Part shown: positions 17,225 through 25,592 of the stretch, one piece after another
Numbering within the stretch: the first letter of the stretch is position 1
How the letters are laid out: each line of letters starts with the position of its first letter
DNA from: Bacteroidota bacterium
GTDB taxonomy: Bacteria > Bacteroidota > Ignavibacteria > Palsa-1295
Reading direction: 5' to 3'
Assembly: GCA_018266755.1 (NCBI GenBank)
Contig: JAFDZW010000005.1
Coordinates: 1,251,880-1,315,879 of the forward strand
DNA: 64,000 nucleotides
Translations under genes and position numbers: made by a program
The notes under the pieces: model-generated
Told to the model about the DNA's origin: nothing
The model's input: only the letters and a program-made list of their open reading frames with translations
Database searches by the model: none

Positions 17225-17465
17225 CGTCAAAAAAAAATTGCGTACGATCCCACAGAGCGACCCGAAACTTATTCTATCAACGCACGTTAGTATGACTCCA
17301 ATGCGATCACGCAATCATATCGCGAATTGTATGTACACGAAGTGGGCATGTTGTTGCATGCACCCAGTCTTCGGCGAATGCGGTATGATCATTTTGTAGT
17401 CTAATTCCATCGACACAATTTTCCAGATCAAGCCCTTCGCCAGCCGCGAAGGGCTTTTTGTTTTT
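17225..17465 (+). ncRNA. Candidate structured leader or small RNA
   Basis: The gap between the T9SS gene and the acetyltransferase-like gene (16900-17465) holds no convincing ORF. Its right half contains several possible hairpins (GCGAT...ATCGC near 17310; GGGCATG...CATGCACCC near 17346-17367) and ends in a strong terminator whose T-tract touches the downstream start codon. It could be a free small RNA or an attenuator leader. It does not match tRNA, tmRNA, SRP RNA or RNase P RNA as far as can be judged by eye. Boundaries are approximate. Confidence 0.3.
17430..17465 (+). terminator. Strong terminator abutting the downstream start codon
   Basis: An 11-bp stem (AAGCCCTTCGC / GCGAAGGGCTT) with loop CAGCC, followed by TTTTTGTTTTT. 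The ATG at 17466 follows the T-tract directly, so transcripts from upstream would end just before the acetyltransferase-like ORF unless the hairpin is prevented. Confidence 0.85.
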
Positions 17466-18017
17466 ATGCCTACTGAACCAACCACCATGACCAACCTGCG
17501 TACGACAACAGCACTTCCCCCGCTGCCGCGCGAACTGGCGATCAAGCCTGCGCGCGTCGAGTGGTTCTTTTCGCTCACGCTCGACTGGCTCTTTCCGGAA
17601 CGTCTCGGCGAACCGTTCGAGCCGCGTCTGTTTGCGATGCGCATGCAGCGGCTGCGCTCCGATCTCGAGTCCATGCTCGGAGTCATCGGGTACAGCGAAT
17701 CCGACGCCCGCCGCGTGAGCGCGATTTTCTTCGAAGGGATTGAGGAGCTACGGCACGCTCTCCGTCGCGATGCCGTACGTATTGTCGCCGACGACCCGAC
17801 CCAGGGATCGCTCGCCGGAGTGCTGCGCCATTCACAGGTGTTTCGTGTACGGGCCGCCGACACGATCGCTCACGAACTTGCGAAACTGCATGTTCCGATC
17901 CTGCCATTCGTCATTGCTCGCCGGACCGAACGACGCACAGGTCTGCCTGTGGCATTCGGGAGGGATGTACAACCTGCATCGAACACTACTTCACCCTCTG
18001 TCATCGAAACGTTATGA
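17466..18017 (+). CDS. Serine O-acetyltransferase N-terminal-domain protein lacking the catalytic domain
   Basis: A 183-residue protein whose second half matches the helical N-domain of CysE/EpsC: DDPTQGSLAGVLRHSQVFRV (residues 109-128), ADTIAHELAKLHVPILPFV (131-149) and the RRTG junction (157-159). In true serine acetyltransferases the TGI(D/E)IHPGA hexapeptide beta-helix with the catalytic His begins here; instead the protein runs TGLPVAFGRDV and stops 20 residues later. The other frames of the following DNA encode no beta-helix either. It may be a scaffold or regulator of cysteine synthase, or a relic. ATG 17487 is an alternative start. The stop overlaps the thioesterase ATG (ATGA). Confidence 0.65.
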   Translation: MPTEPTTMTNLRTTTALPPLPRELAIKPARVEWFFSLTLDWLFPERLGEPFEPRLFAMRMQRLRSDLESMLGVIGYSESDARRVSAIFFEGIEELRHALRRDAVRIVADDPTQGSLAGVLRHSQVFRVRAADTIAHELAKLHVPILPFVIARRTERRTGLPVAFGRDVQPASNTTSPSVIETL

Positions 18018-18430
18018 AGAAGTTACTCAACATGAAGATCTGTATGGGCAAGGACATCGGCATTCATGGCAACATGTTTGGCGGCATCCTCATGGCCTGG
18101 ATCGACGAGGCCGCTGCAGCATTCGCTACTGAATACTGTTCCACTCCGAACATGGTGACGCTGCGCGTCGGTGAACTCCTGTTCAAGAAACCGCTCAAAG
18201 CCGGTTCGCACGTGCGTATTTACGGCGAGGTCTCGCGTCTCGGGACGACATCGATCACACTACAGATCGAAGTGAACCGCTATAATCTCTATAGCGGCGA
18301 GGAGACTTCCGTATGCAGCACGTCGATGGTATTCGTGCGAATTGACGATGAGGGTAACCCAACCCCCATTGGGGAAAGTGTTAGACGGAGGCATGAGGAG
18401 TTGGGTACCGCGACATTAACTACCGAATAG
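18014..18430 (+). CDS. Hotdog-fold acyl-CoA thioesterase (YciA/BFIT-like)
   Basis: A 138-residue hotdog-domain protein. The hallmark GNMFGGILMAWIDEAA (residues 18-33) carries the helix with the catalytic acidic residue; the strand VTLRVGELLFKKPLKAGSHV follows, and SVCSTSMVFVRID closes the fold. Members hydrolyse acyl-CoA esters in the cytoplasm. The ATG overlaps the stop of the acetyltransferase-like gene by four bases, indicating translational coupling and possible joint function around CoA thioesters. Confidence 0.85.
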   Translation: MKKLLNMKICMGKDIGIHGNMFGGILMAWIDEAAAAFATEYCSTPNMVTLRVGELLFKKPLKAGSHVRIYGEVSRLGTTSITLQIEVNRYNLYSGEETSVCSTSMVFVRIDDEGNPTPIGESVRRRHEELGTATLTTE

Positions 18431-18473
18431 GATTCGCTGACTGCAAATGACCGGGCACTGACTACAGTCGGTG

Positions 18474-19064
18474 CTACGTATTTTGCAACCGCTTTTTCAA
18501 CGCCTCGTACCGTTCATCCCCCAAGGCCCGCACGAGTGGTGTCTTTAGGTAATCGAGCAAATTCGTATGCGTTGCGGCTCCTTGCTTGCGGCCGCCTTCA
18601 CATTCTGCTTCTTCAACGTAGCACATGTAATACTCGCCCTCCTCTTGCTCGGGATAGATTCGGATGGGAAACAAGTGGCAGGAGATCGGCTTCGGATAAT
18701 CCTTCACTTCGCCGTTGAAGTATGCCGTCTGGATGGCACACTGGGCGATGTCGCCGGTCCAGTGAACGAAGACGCACTCGTTGTGCCCGACGGTCGTGAT
18801 GGTGAACGTGCCGTCGATGTTTCGTTGCCAGAGTCCCTTCTCGGCGATCGTCTCTAATGCAACATCGGGCAGGCGGTGCTTCACAAGCGGAAAGACGCTC
18901 TCGACGATCTCGATCTCCTGCTCAAGGATCGGCGCGCCGAGTCCGCCGGGCATGGTGCAACAGGCGCCTTTGCAGACGTTGAGGTCGCAGGCGAACTCCG
19001 TCGTTGCAATATCGGTATCGACGGCGAGGATCGCGTTGTCAGGATAGATCGGAAGTTGAAGCAA
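18474..19064 (-). CDS. DUF3109 family Cys-rich protein
   Basis: A 196-residue cytoplasmic protein of the DUF3109 group, distantly related to YkgJ-type Cys-cluster proteins that probably bind zinc or an iron-sulfur cluster. The N-terminal cluster is CDLNVCKGACCTMPGG (residues 27-42); further conserved Cys are in NECVFVHW, AQCAI, SCHLFPIR and MCYVEEAECEGG. Reaction and partner are unknown. The length is normal for the family. It is convergent with the thioesterase gene. Confidence 0.85.
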   Translation of the reverse strand: MLQLPIYPDNAILAVDTDIATTEFACDLNVCKGACCTMPGGLGAPILEQEIEIVESVFPLVKHRLPDVALETIAEKGLWQRNIDGTFTITTVGHNECVFVHWTGDIAQCAIQTAYFNGEVKDYPKPISCHLFPIRIYPEQEEGEYYMCYVEEAECEGGRKQGAATHTNLLDYLKTPLVRALGDERYEALKKRLQNT

Positions 19065-19202
19065 TGAGTTGGTTGCTGGTTAGTCGTTGATAGCAGAAGG
19101 AGAATGGGGGCAAATAAGGTTTCCTAAGAATTGAGATCATAGACGAAAGCGACAAACCTCGTCACAGGAATACCGATCGGGAGAGGAGGATCACATGAAG
19201 AA

Positions 19203-20645
19203 CTATCGGACAATGATTTTCCCAGCGCAACATTCGAGCTCGTAGTACTGAAGCAGTACCTCGTATACTCCAGCCGGCATTTGACTTACATCTAGATCTG
19301 CGGTGCCTTCAGCCGAAAGCACTCCCTGGGCAACTTCTCGGCCAAGAATGTCGAATACATGATAGGGGTTTGAGCGATCGATCGATGAGATATGCACCAT
19401 CCGGTCCGCCGGATTCGGATAGACATAAGTATAGTATTGAATCTTTTCAACAACATCAACGTGCGATAATACAGAACTGCTTCGCGCCAAGATCGAGAAG
19501 CTGTGATTCGTAACAGGACTAAAACTGGCCACGAGATGTTCGTCACCTGTCATTGTCAACCCCCAACATGAGAAGGGTGTGTAGCTCGTATCGATGACGA
19601 TCGTATCGCATCGCCAGGACGCTCCTCGATCGGTACTCACGAGCAGATTATGATTACTAAACCCGCCGGCGTATATCGTGTCGCGGTCGAGGTCCGTTGT
19701 CATCGTAACATCGTTTATCTTGATCGTTGGAAAGACGAATGGTTGTTCCCAACTCTTTCCACCATCAGTCGAACGCATGATCATTCCGTATCCTCCGCTC
19801 GGATCGACGGTATCGCTCGGCCAATGCCTCCCATAGGCCAAGATAGTGTCACCCGCGGTAAAGGTACAATTCACAAGGTCGTTATAGTATTTAGGGTCCG
19901 ATACCGAATCGAATATTAATGCCGTCGAATCGACCGTTTGAAAATTGTCGTAGGTCGTGTATATTTGCCCTCTGCCATACCGGAAAAAACGGAATTCACC
20001 ATGACCAAACGATCGGCAGGAGCACAAATTGTAATATCCGGGCTTGGTTCGATCGGTCCATGTGTTTCCGCCATCAGTGGTCGTAAAGATCTCGCTGTCG
20101 AGCTCTATCCCAACGACAATCCCGGTCAATGAATCGGAAAAGTCAATATCGGCAAGCTGATGCTGCACCGGGAACGGCATCAGCTTCCAACTTTGCCCGC
20201 CGTCGGTTGTTTTCACCACGAACCCATTGTCGGCAATGCCGACGGCACAGAGGGGGTCGACTTGCTGGACCTTTGTGAACCCAAAATTTGTGAGCCACAT
20301 AGGATATTGGATGTCGAACGACTGTTCTTTCCACGACGCGCCCCCATCCTCGCTTCGGAACATTGTCAGCCGTTTGTCTACATACTGGTTCGGGTCCGTC
20401 GTCACAATGGCCGCTGCCGTACAAATATTTCCTTTGCAGGAAACCGAGGTAAAGCACACAAGCGAGTCGAGATGACCGCTCGGGGAAACCCACGAATCAG
20501 TATGCGTAACATGCCATAGGAGTTGCGCTCTGGCAATTGGTGTACCATTCAAGAAAGTCAGTGCCAACACACAAGTGGCAAGACTTCCAAACACAAATCG
20601 TCGGACTGCTGATTTAGTCACACCCTTGCAGAAAACATGTATCAT
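19203..20645 (-). CDS. BNR/YCF48-like beta-propeller protein with T9SS tail
   Basis: A secreted protein of 480 residues. The signal region MIHVFCKGVTKSAVRRFVFG to ARAQ is followed by Asp-box repeats of the SxDGGxxW type (SEDGGASWKEQ, TTDGGQSWKLM, TTDGGNTWTDR, STDGGKSWEQP, STDRGASWRCD), giving a sortilin/YCF48-like propeller. The C-terminus is a T9SS sorting domain (YVYPNPADR, VFDILGREV, IIVR). No catalytic sialidase Arg triad is evident, so an adhesive or binding role is more likely. ATG 20645 is preferred to the longer frame at 20681. It overlaps the end of the preceding Cys-rich gene by 32 bases, suggesting an operon. Confidence 0.8.
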   Translation of the reverse strand: MIHVFCKGVTKSAVRRFVFGSLATCVLALTFLNGTPIARAQLLWHVTHTDSWVSPSGHLDSLVCFTSVSCKGNICTAAAIVTTDPNQYVDKRLTMFRSEDGGASWKEQSFDIQYPMWLTNFGFTKVQQVDPLCAVGIADNGFVVKTTDGGQSWKLMPFPVQHQLADIDFSDSLTGIVVGIELDSEIFTTTDGGNTWTDRTKPGYYNLCSCRSFGHGEFRFFRYGRGQIYTTYDNFQTVDSTALIFDSVSDPKYYNDLVNCTFTAGDTILAYGRHWPSDTVDPSGGYGMIMRSTDGGKSWEQPFVFPTIKINDVTMTTDLDRDTIYAGGFSNHNLLVSTDRGASWRCDTIVIDTSYTPFSCWGLTMTGDEHLVASFSPVTNHSFSILARSSSVLSHVDVVEKIQYYTYVYPNPADRMVHISSIDRSNPYHVFDILGREVAQGVLSAEGTADLDVSQMPAGVYEVLLQYYELECCAGKIIVR

Positions 20646-21234
20646 ACGAGTATCCCCATGGTCCTGTCCATGTCTGTCCAACAGTGGTCACACCCCAATC
20701 CGAGAAGGCCGGACAGTCGGCAGTATTGATCATATTTGTTGAACAATTCGACAATATGAGATGGCCGGAATTATCGTGACAAATATCGCAAGTCCGTTGA
20801 CAGTACCCTTCCCCAGCGCACATCCTGCACTCGGGATAGGTTGAACCGTCCTGAACGAGTACAACCTTTATGCACTGTCCAGTAAAAATCGAAACCGTTG
20901 TGATTACTTGTTCCGAACACGGTCGACCGCCGGCTAACGTAGTATAAATATCTTGGCGTACATCGTCGAGCAAGTCCAACCAATTGATACTATTGCAACT
21001 TGAATTCCAATGGGCAGGATCAGGTGCATAATCTTCAATGTAGTATTGCTGCACCCCACTGACTATTCGATAGCAATAGTGATAAGTGACCCAACAACTT
21101 GTGCCAGGAATTACAAGCGTGGCCACATTTGGCCCACCCCACGTCACCCCGGTGGGTGCGATATCAGTCGGGCACTGAGCACTCGCGCTCCTGCCTATGC
21201 ACAAGGTGAACACAAGAACAAAGACGGAAACCAA
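20614..21234 (-). CDS. Cys-rich secreted protein of unknown function; start uncertain, possibly phase-variable
   Basis: A secreted protein of about 206 residues with some 19 cysteines (SCWVTYHYCYRI, CRMCAGEGYCQRTCDICHD and others), suggesting a disulfide-bonded fold; no family is recognised. The hydrophobic signal (VFVLVFTLCIGRSASA) is in frame, but the only near start is TTG at 21234, which gives a signal peptide without basic residues. The frame stays open upstream to 21312 without an ATG. An ATG at 21320 is out of frame, and the 8-bp repeat at 21275-21306 lies between. Losing one unit would join them in frame. It is followed by the overlapping BNR-propeller gene. Confidence 0.6.
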   Translation of the reverse strand: MVSVFVLVFTLCIGRSASAQCPTDIAPTGVTWGGPNVATLVIPGTSCWVTYHYCYRIVSGVQQYYIEDYAPDPAHWNSSCNSINWLDLLDDVRQDIYTTLAGGRPCSEQVITTVSIFTGQCIKVVLVQDGSTYPECRMCAGEGYCQRTCDICHDNSGHLILSNCSTNMINTADCPAFSDWGVTTVGQTWTGPWGYSYDTCFLQGCD

Positions 21235-21274
21235 ACGATCTACAGAACTGAAAAACCTTACATAAGCAGTCGCT

Positions 21275-21306
21275 GAGTGTTTGAGTGTTTGAGTGTTTGA
21301 GTGTAT
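21275..21306. repeat. 8-bp tandem repeat (GAGTGTTT, four units)
   Basis: Three exact GAGTGTTT units plus GAGTGTAT, lying 41 bases upstream of the TTG start of the Cys-rich gene and downstream of an ATG at 21320 (minus strand). Unit length is not a multiple of three, so copy-number change shifts reading frame. Confidence 0.9.
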
Positions 21307-21320
21307 GAAGATTTATTCAT

Positions 21321-21602
21321 ATGCTTGATGAGGTGTTGATGAACAGTTGCCATGGAAGTAATCAGTATCTTGACTGGCAATAGTCAAGACTCTTCATCTC
21401 TTATTCTTGGAACAAATTCCTGGAACAGCAAAACAGTTCCGAATCATGGACGCTAATATTCGCAACCTTATTGGACTAGTGAGCATGGCCCATAGGAACG
21501 TCACCGTTCGTTCATACGCCAAATCATCAATGTCATGCAAGTGTAGTTTTTGTCTGAATATCTTGAATCAATTCCCTCCGAATATCCTTATACAATAGCA
21601 AT
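21321..21602. other. Intergenic, no gene seen
   Basis: The rest of the space between the Cys-rich gene and the recombinase gene is relatively AT-rich. A 63-codon frame (21407-21598) has no ribosome-binding site or recognisable features. It must hold the promoters of the two divergent genes, but no consensus element is clear. Confidence 0.5.
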
Positions 21603-22535
21603 ATGGCATCTCGCTATTCCACCACATTTGCCGGCTGGCTAGAGCAGTTTCTCGATCATATCGCACATGAACGAGGGGCCAGCGAACTGACCCTTGGCAC
21701 GTATCGCGCCGACCTTGAAGAATTTTCCCGGATCGTAGAGAACGAAGAGCTCGAACTCTCGGGCACGCATGCTGACCTGCAGGTTATCCGAGCCTACCTG
21801 GCGGTGCTCGCCGAACAGGAGTCGCGAACGGGCAAACCGATCGCCCGCGCATCGATCTCACGCAAGCTCTCGACGCTTCGTTCGATGATCCGCTTTCTCG
21901 TTAATCGAGGCATCTTCGAATTCAATGCTGCCCGCCTGGTCAAAACACCGAAGGGCGAACGTAGGCTGCCGACGGTGGTCAGCGAACGTGCTGCCGATGC
22001 GGCGCTCGGTGCACCGGATCTTTCCACACCGGAAGGAAATCGCGATGCCGCGATCCTCGAACTTCTCTATTCCAGCGGTCTGCGGCGTGCGGAGCTTGCT
22101 GGCATAGATATTGCTGATATCGATCTCAAGAAGAGAACCGTGAGGGTCATGGGAAAAGGCCACAAAGTTCGGATCGTCCCGGTCGGCACCAAGGCCGCCG
22201 CCGCGATCGAACGATATCTCGGACACAGAAACGAGTTCGGCGACACACGCGACCCATCTGCCTTGTTTCTGCTTGCCGACGGTCGTCGGCTCTCGCCAGG
22301 GATGGTATATCACATCGTACGCAAGTATTTCAAGGGCAACGAGCTTTCGCGCTCGCATCCGCACATGCTCCGTCACTCCTGCGCCACACATTTGCTCGAT
22401 CACGGCGCCGAGATCCGCGCCGTACAGGAAGTGCTCGGCCACGCCTCGCTCCGCACGACGCAGCGATATACCCATCTCACTGTCGATCGGCTGAAGAGCG
22501 CATACGATAGTGCTCATCCGAGAAGTGGCAAGTGA
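21603..22535 (+). CDS. Tyrosine recombinase, XerC/XerD family
   Basis: A 310-residue site-specific recombinase. The N-terminal SAM-like core-binding domain (residues 5-105) contains the TLGTYRADLEEF helix; the catalytic domain has Arg in SSGLRRAEL, Lys in VMGKGHKVR, HMLRH, His in LGHASL and the nucleophile Tyr in QRYTHL, so the R-K-H-R-H-Y set is complete. Size and motifs fit XerC/XerD-type chromosome dimer resolution rather than a phage integrase, and no attachment-site duplication is visible nearby. It is followed by the hibernation factor gene after 77 bases, probably one operon. Confidence 0.9.
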   Translation: MASRYSTTFAGWLEQFLDHIAHERGASELTLGTYRADLEEFSRIVENEELELSGTHADLQVIRAYLAVLAEQESRTGKPIARASISRKLSTLRSMIRFLVNRGIFEFNAARLVKTPKGERRLPTVVSERAADAALGAPDLSTPEGNRDAAILELLYSSGLRRAELAGIDIADIDLKKRTVRVMGKGHKVRIVPVGTKAAAAIERYLGHRNEFGDTRDPSALFLLADGRRLSPGMVYHIVRKYFKGNELSRSHPHMLRHSCATHLLDHGAEIRAVQEVLGHASLRTTQRYTHLTVDRLKSAYDSAHPRSGK

Positions 22536-22612
22536 ATCATTTTAGGGTCCCGAGCCGTAGGCAAAGGACCAACTATTACAATTCGATCTTACTATACAAA
22601 GGAGATAGTAAC

Positions 22613-22939
22613 ATGAAGATCCAAATATCGAACAGACACGAGACCGCTCATCCGCAGATCAAGACGATGATCGAACAAGAGCTCGAGAGCCTTGCAACCC
22701 GCTATGACATCATCCTCGGTGCCGATGTCATACTGGACCACGAGGGCAAAAACGGAGCAACGACAATGTCCGCAGAAATCAATCTGAAAATCAAGGGCCA
22801 GTTACTCACCGCATCGGAGAAATCGGAGAAAATAGAAAAATCGATCGATCTCGCCGTGCGCTCGCTCGAAAAGCAGCTCAAGCGTCACAAAGAAACACAT
22901 TATTCCAGTCAGGACCGAAGCTTTACGCCGAAAGTGTGA
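22613..22939 (+). CDS. hpf: Ribosome hibernation-promoting factor (HPF/RaiA family)
   Basis: A 108-residue short-form HPF/YfiA protein that binds the 30S decoding region in stationary phase. It starts MKIQISNRHETAHPQIKTMI and has the beta-alpha-beta pattern with the basic second helix (IDLAVRSLEKQLKRHKE). One of the few genes here with a strong Shine-Dalgarno: AAAGGAG about eight bases before the ATG at 22613, which decides the start over the longer open frame. A terminator follows at 22976. Confidence 0.9.
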   Translation: MKIQISNRHETAHPQIKTMIEQELESLATRYDIILGADVILDHEGKNGATTMSAEINLKIKGQLLTASEKSEKIEKSIDLAVRSLEKQLKRHKETHYSSQDRSFTPKV

Positions 22940-22975
22940 TCGGGCTCGACGCCACAACCAATCAGTATTACAACG

Positions 22976-23000
22976 AACAGCCCCGCATGGGGCTGTTCTA
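22976..23000 (+). terminator. Terminator after hpf
   Basis: A 9-bp stem AACAGCCCC / GGGGCTGTT with a GCAT loop, followed by CTATTTA. It lies between convergent genes. Confidence 0.75.
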
Positions 23001-23026
23001 TTTACAGAACCTATCAACTCAGTATC

Positions 23027-25081
23027 CTACCGAACGATCGTGATCCCGGCGCTTGCGTCGATCACCGATGATACCACTCGCAGACGATACGCACCCGGCG
23101 CGATCATATTGACATCGATCTCGCACGGATGCGATGCCGTTACTTCGGTCTCCTTCGAGAGGACGGTCTTCCCAAGCTGATCGACTAACTCAATACGCAC
23201 CTCGCCGATCGAACGATCCGAGATCAGCATGACCGATGTTGCCGCGGGGTTCGGTGTAATACTCAGTTTTGGCGGCTTGCCGGTGAGCAGATAGTTCGAC
23301 AAAATGAATGCGCCGCATTGCGTCGGGAGTGTTACGTTCACTGCATACGGGTGCGGGCCCGCATACAAATACTCACAAGGCAGCGGAGATTGCACTACCT
23401 GCAGTGAATCGAAAAATACGTTGCCGGAACCACGTGGGTCGTACATCACCGTAAACTCGGCATATCCGAGGATCACACCCGAGGTTACATTCGACAGATG
23501 CAGTTTCGATCGGCCTGTCCATTGTTCGCCCGCAATATCGAGCGGTGAACCGGTGACAGAGAATGAACCAAGATATTGAAGCACCGGATCGTAGCGGAGC
23601 ACGAGTTCAACTTCGCGTTGAGATGTAATGCCCGCAAGCGTTATCGGCACGTAGACGGTCCCGCCGATGGTGTCGTTTGTCTGATCGACCGAGCTCACAC
23701 TAAATGGCGCCGAGGGCTTCACACCGCCGAGCAGTTGCACCGTATCGAACGAACCATCGGATAGGTGGAGAACCATCTGGGTCGCCGAACCGCCCGCGAC
23801 CGGATTAAGCGTGACCAGCACCGAATCGCCGGATGTTGTCGCGGCGGAGTAAGCCGAGGAGTCCTGAAAGGTCATTTGTGAAATGGTCGGTTGTGTACAG
23901 CCATACCCACGGAAGTGCAGAACACGTTGTAACGGTTGGTCGCACTGCAAGATCGAGTCGCCGATGAACAGGCTGTCTTCGGTCAGAACAATGCCGCCCG
24001 CTCTGCCTGTCTGCGGAAATGGGAGTGAATCCCCGCCACTATTGAACGTCCCCCATACCGATCCGTCAGTACTATCGACGGCAAACACGATATTGTCATT
24101 TGCAGCGACGACATAGCGAGTATCCCAATGACTGCCCGGTCCGCCAATGGACTTCCAGGTGACCCCGTGATCCAGCGATCGGAGTACTCCTCGAAGACTG
24201 GTCTGCGCATAGAGCGCATTCTGCGATGCAGAAATGCTGCCGCAGAGCATCAACTGTTGTACTGTAAACTTCCTCTGCCAGGTAACGCCCTGATCGCTCG
24301 TGGTAAAGATGCATGCAGAATCTCCATTCGGAAAATTCGACCATACGCCCGATTCGTTGATGAGGCATATCCGTTTCGGATCGCAAGAATCTGCCGCAAA
24401 CGAATAGCAATCGACATAAGTAGAAGTCGGTGCTGCCGTCCATGTCGCACCTCGATCGTTCGACACGACAAGTTGGTTGTAACTCGCTGCAGAAGGAACG
24501 GTGAGAACCGACGGATCCTCCATGATCATATAACAGGTAGAACCTTGTGCCCAACGACCGTAGATGATCGGGTGGTTAACCCCGACATTCGTATTCGTCC
24601 ATGTCAGTCCGCCGTCTCGTGATATATAGAGCCCACTGCTCCCCATCGGGGCCGCGATCTCGTTGGCAGAGCCAAGAAAGAATGCTGTATACACCCCGTC
24701 GGCAGATTGTTTCGGGATCGGGGCATGTATCCATGTGATGCCACCATCGTGGGTGACATAGACATCCTGTCCGCTTGCGATGACGCAATCAACCGCACTG
24801 AACAAATCAATATCGCCTACCCCGCCCCAAACCGGTACAACCGGGGTACGTTTGGTCCACGTCTTCCCAAGGTCGGATGAAACGAACAAATCATAGATGC
24901 CAACCCACAGGTTTCCGTCCTTGAAGGCCATCGCCCCGCCGGGATATATCTGCGGAAAACCGAATCCCGGATCAAGCAAGCCCGGAGCGAGATTACGCCA
25001 CTGCGCAGTTCCGCTGCCTGCGAACAGCAATATCAGCGCGAGGATCGGGAACAACCGTACCGTATGCAGAGGCCTTGTCAT
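23027..25081 (-). CDS. Sialidase-like BNR-repeat protein with T9SS tail
   Basis: A 684-residue exported protein. Signal peptide (MTRPLHTVRLFPILALILLF), then a propeller with Asp-box repeats (SSDLGKTWTKR, THDGGITWIHA, SRDGGLTWTNT, SNDRGATWTAA, TSDQGVTWQRK, SLDHGVTWKSI) over residues 60-330. A cohesin-like or immunoglobulin-like segment follows at about residues 450-600 (EVELVLRYDPVLQYLGSF is typical), and a T9SS domain at the end (ITPNPAATS, LVDQLGKTV, ITIVR). It is probably a cell-surface binding protein; enzymatic activity is not supported by motifs. It is a single gene convergent with hpf. Confidence 0.8.
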   Translation of the reverse strand: MTRPLHTVRLFPILALILLFAGSGTAQWRNLAPGLLDPGFGFPQIYPGGAMAFKDGNLWVGIYDLFVSSDLGKTWTKRTPVVPVWGGVGDIDLFSAVDCVIASGQDVYVTHDGGITWIHAPIPKQSADGVYTAFFLGSANEIAAPMGSSGLYISRDGGLTWTNTNVGVNHPIIYGRWAQGSTCYMIMEDPSVLTVPSAASYNQLVVSNDRGATWTAAPTSTYVDCYSFAADSCDPKRICLINESGVWSNFPNGDSACIFTTSDQGVTWQRKFTVQQLMLCGSISASQNALYAQTSLRGVLRSLDHGVTWKSIGGPGSHWDTRYVVAANDNIVFAVDSTDGSVWGTFNSGGDSLPFPQTGRAGGIVLTEDSLFIGDSILQCDQPLQRVLHFRGYGCTQPTISQMTFQDSSAYSAATTSGDSVLVTLNPVAGGSATQMVLHLSDGSFDTVQLLGGVKPSAPFSVSSVDQTNDTIGGTVYVPITLAGITSQREVELVLRYDPVLQYLGSFSVTGSPLDIAGEQWTGRSKLHLSNVTSGVILGYAEFTVMYDPRGSGNVFFDSLQVVQSPLPCEYLYAGPHPYAVNVTLPTQCGAFILSNYLLTGKPPKLSITPNPAATSVMLISDRSIGEVRIELVDQLGKTVLSKETEVTASHPCEIDVNMIAPGAYRLRVVSSVIDASAGITIVR

Positions 25082-25378
25082 CGGATCATTTGTTCAACGT
25101 AACTACTACTTCTTGCCCACGGGTAAAAATACACACTTATAGATACACAGTCCTAATGAAAAACAATTCACCATCTGCATCGTGCGCTTTGCAAGACGAC
25201 TTCCTGTCCACGCATCGAAATACCCTTCGACTCGGCAAACAATCATCGTGGCACGCTTTATGTGTGCTGCACTCCCATCATAAATAACTATTCATCGAAC
25301 ATGCACACAACTTTGCACGCACTGTCGGGTTGCTTTAGTAGGACCACTACCTACTACCATCCAAAAGGAGAATATGGT
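25082..25378. other. Intergenic, no gene seen
   Basis: 297 bases between the divergent BNR gene and the small membrane peptide. Stop codons interrupt all frames, and no repeat or consensus promoter is recognisable. Confidence 0.5.
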
Positions 25379-25525
25379 ATGAACAAATTCGCTCACTTCT
25401 TCCTCGTCGGCTTCGCCGTTGCCGTCATGACGCTTGTTGCCGCCCTCGCGCTGAGCAACCGTCTCACAGCTCGTTCGTCCGAGACAGCGCCCCACTCGGG
25501 TGTATCCAGCCTCGAGACACGCTAA
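25379..25525 (+). CDS. Small single-pass membrane peptide
   Basis: A 48-residue peptide, MNKFAHFFLVGFAVAVMTLV onward, with one hydrophobic segment (residues 7-26) and a polar tail rich in Ser and Thr. An excellent ribosome-binding site (AAAAGGAG) precedes the ATG at 25379, which is unusual in this window. It lies 67 bases before the VWA-protein gene, which also has a strong ribosome-binding site, so the two are probably co-transcribed. It may be a small membrane partner or a secreted peptide; no family is recognised. Confidence 0.6.
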   Translation: MNKFAHFFLVGFAVAVMTLVAALALSNRLTARSSETAPHSGVSSLETR

Positions 25526-25592
25526 CGATCAGGAGTCGTAGAACGACTCCAGCATATCAATCCACAATCACTGCATCAGAAGGAGACTTCAT

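Noticed and set aside
17225..17465. Known RNA gene (tmRNA, SRP RNA, RNase P or tRNA)
   Set aside because: None of the hallmark sequences (T-arm, SRP GNAR-type loop region, RNase P core, tRNA-like ends) is visible; kept only as an unassigned structured region.
17940..18132. Frameshifted hexapeptide domain after the acetyltransferase-like gene
   Set aside because: The other two frames contain no IHPGA-type or hexapeptide repeats, and the DNA encodes the thioesterase.
21407..21598. 63-codon ORF upstream of the recombinase
   Set aside because: No ribosome-binding site, no recognisable features, AT-rich intergenic composition.
21603..22535. Integrase of a genomic island
   Set aside because: No tRNA, att duplication or phage genes nearby; size and motifs fit a housekeeping XerC/XerD-type recombinase.
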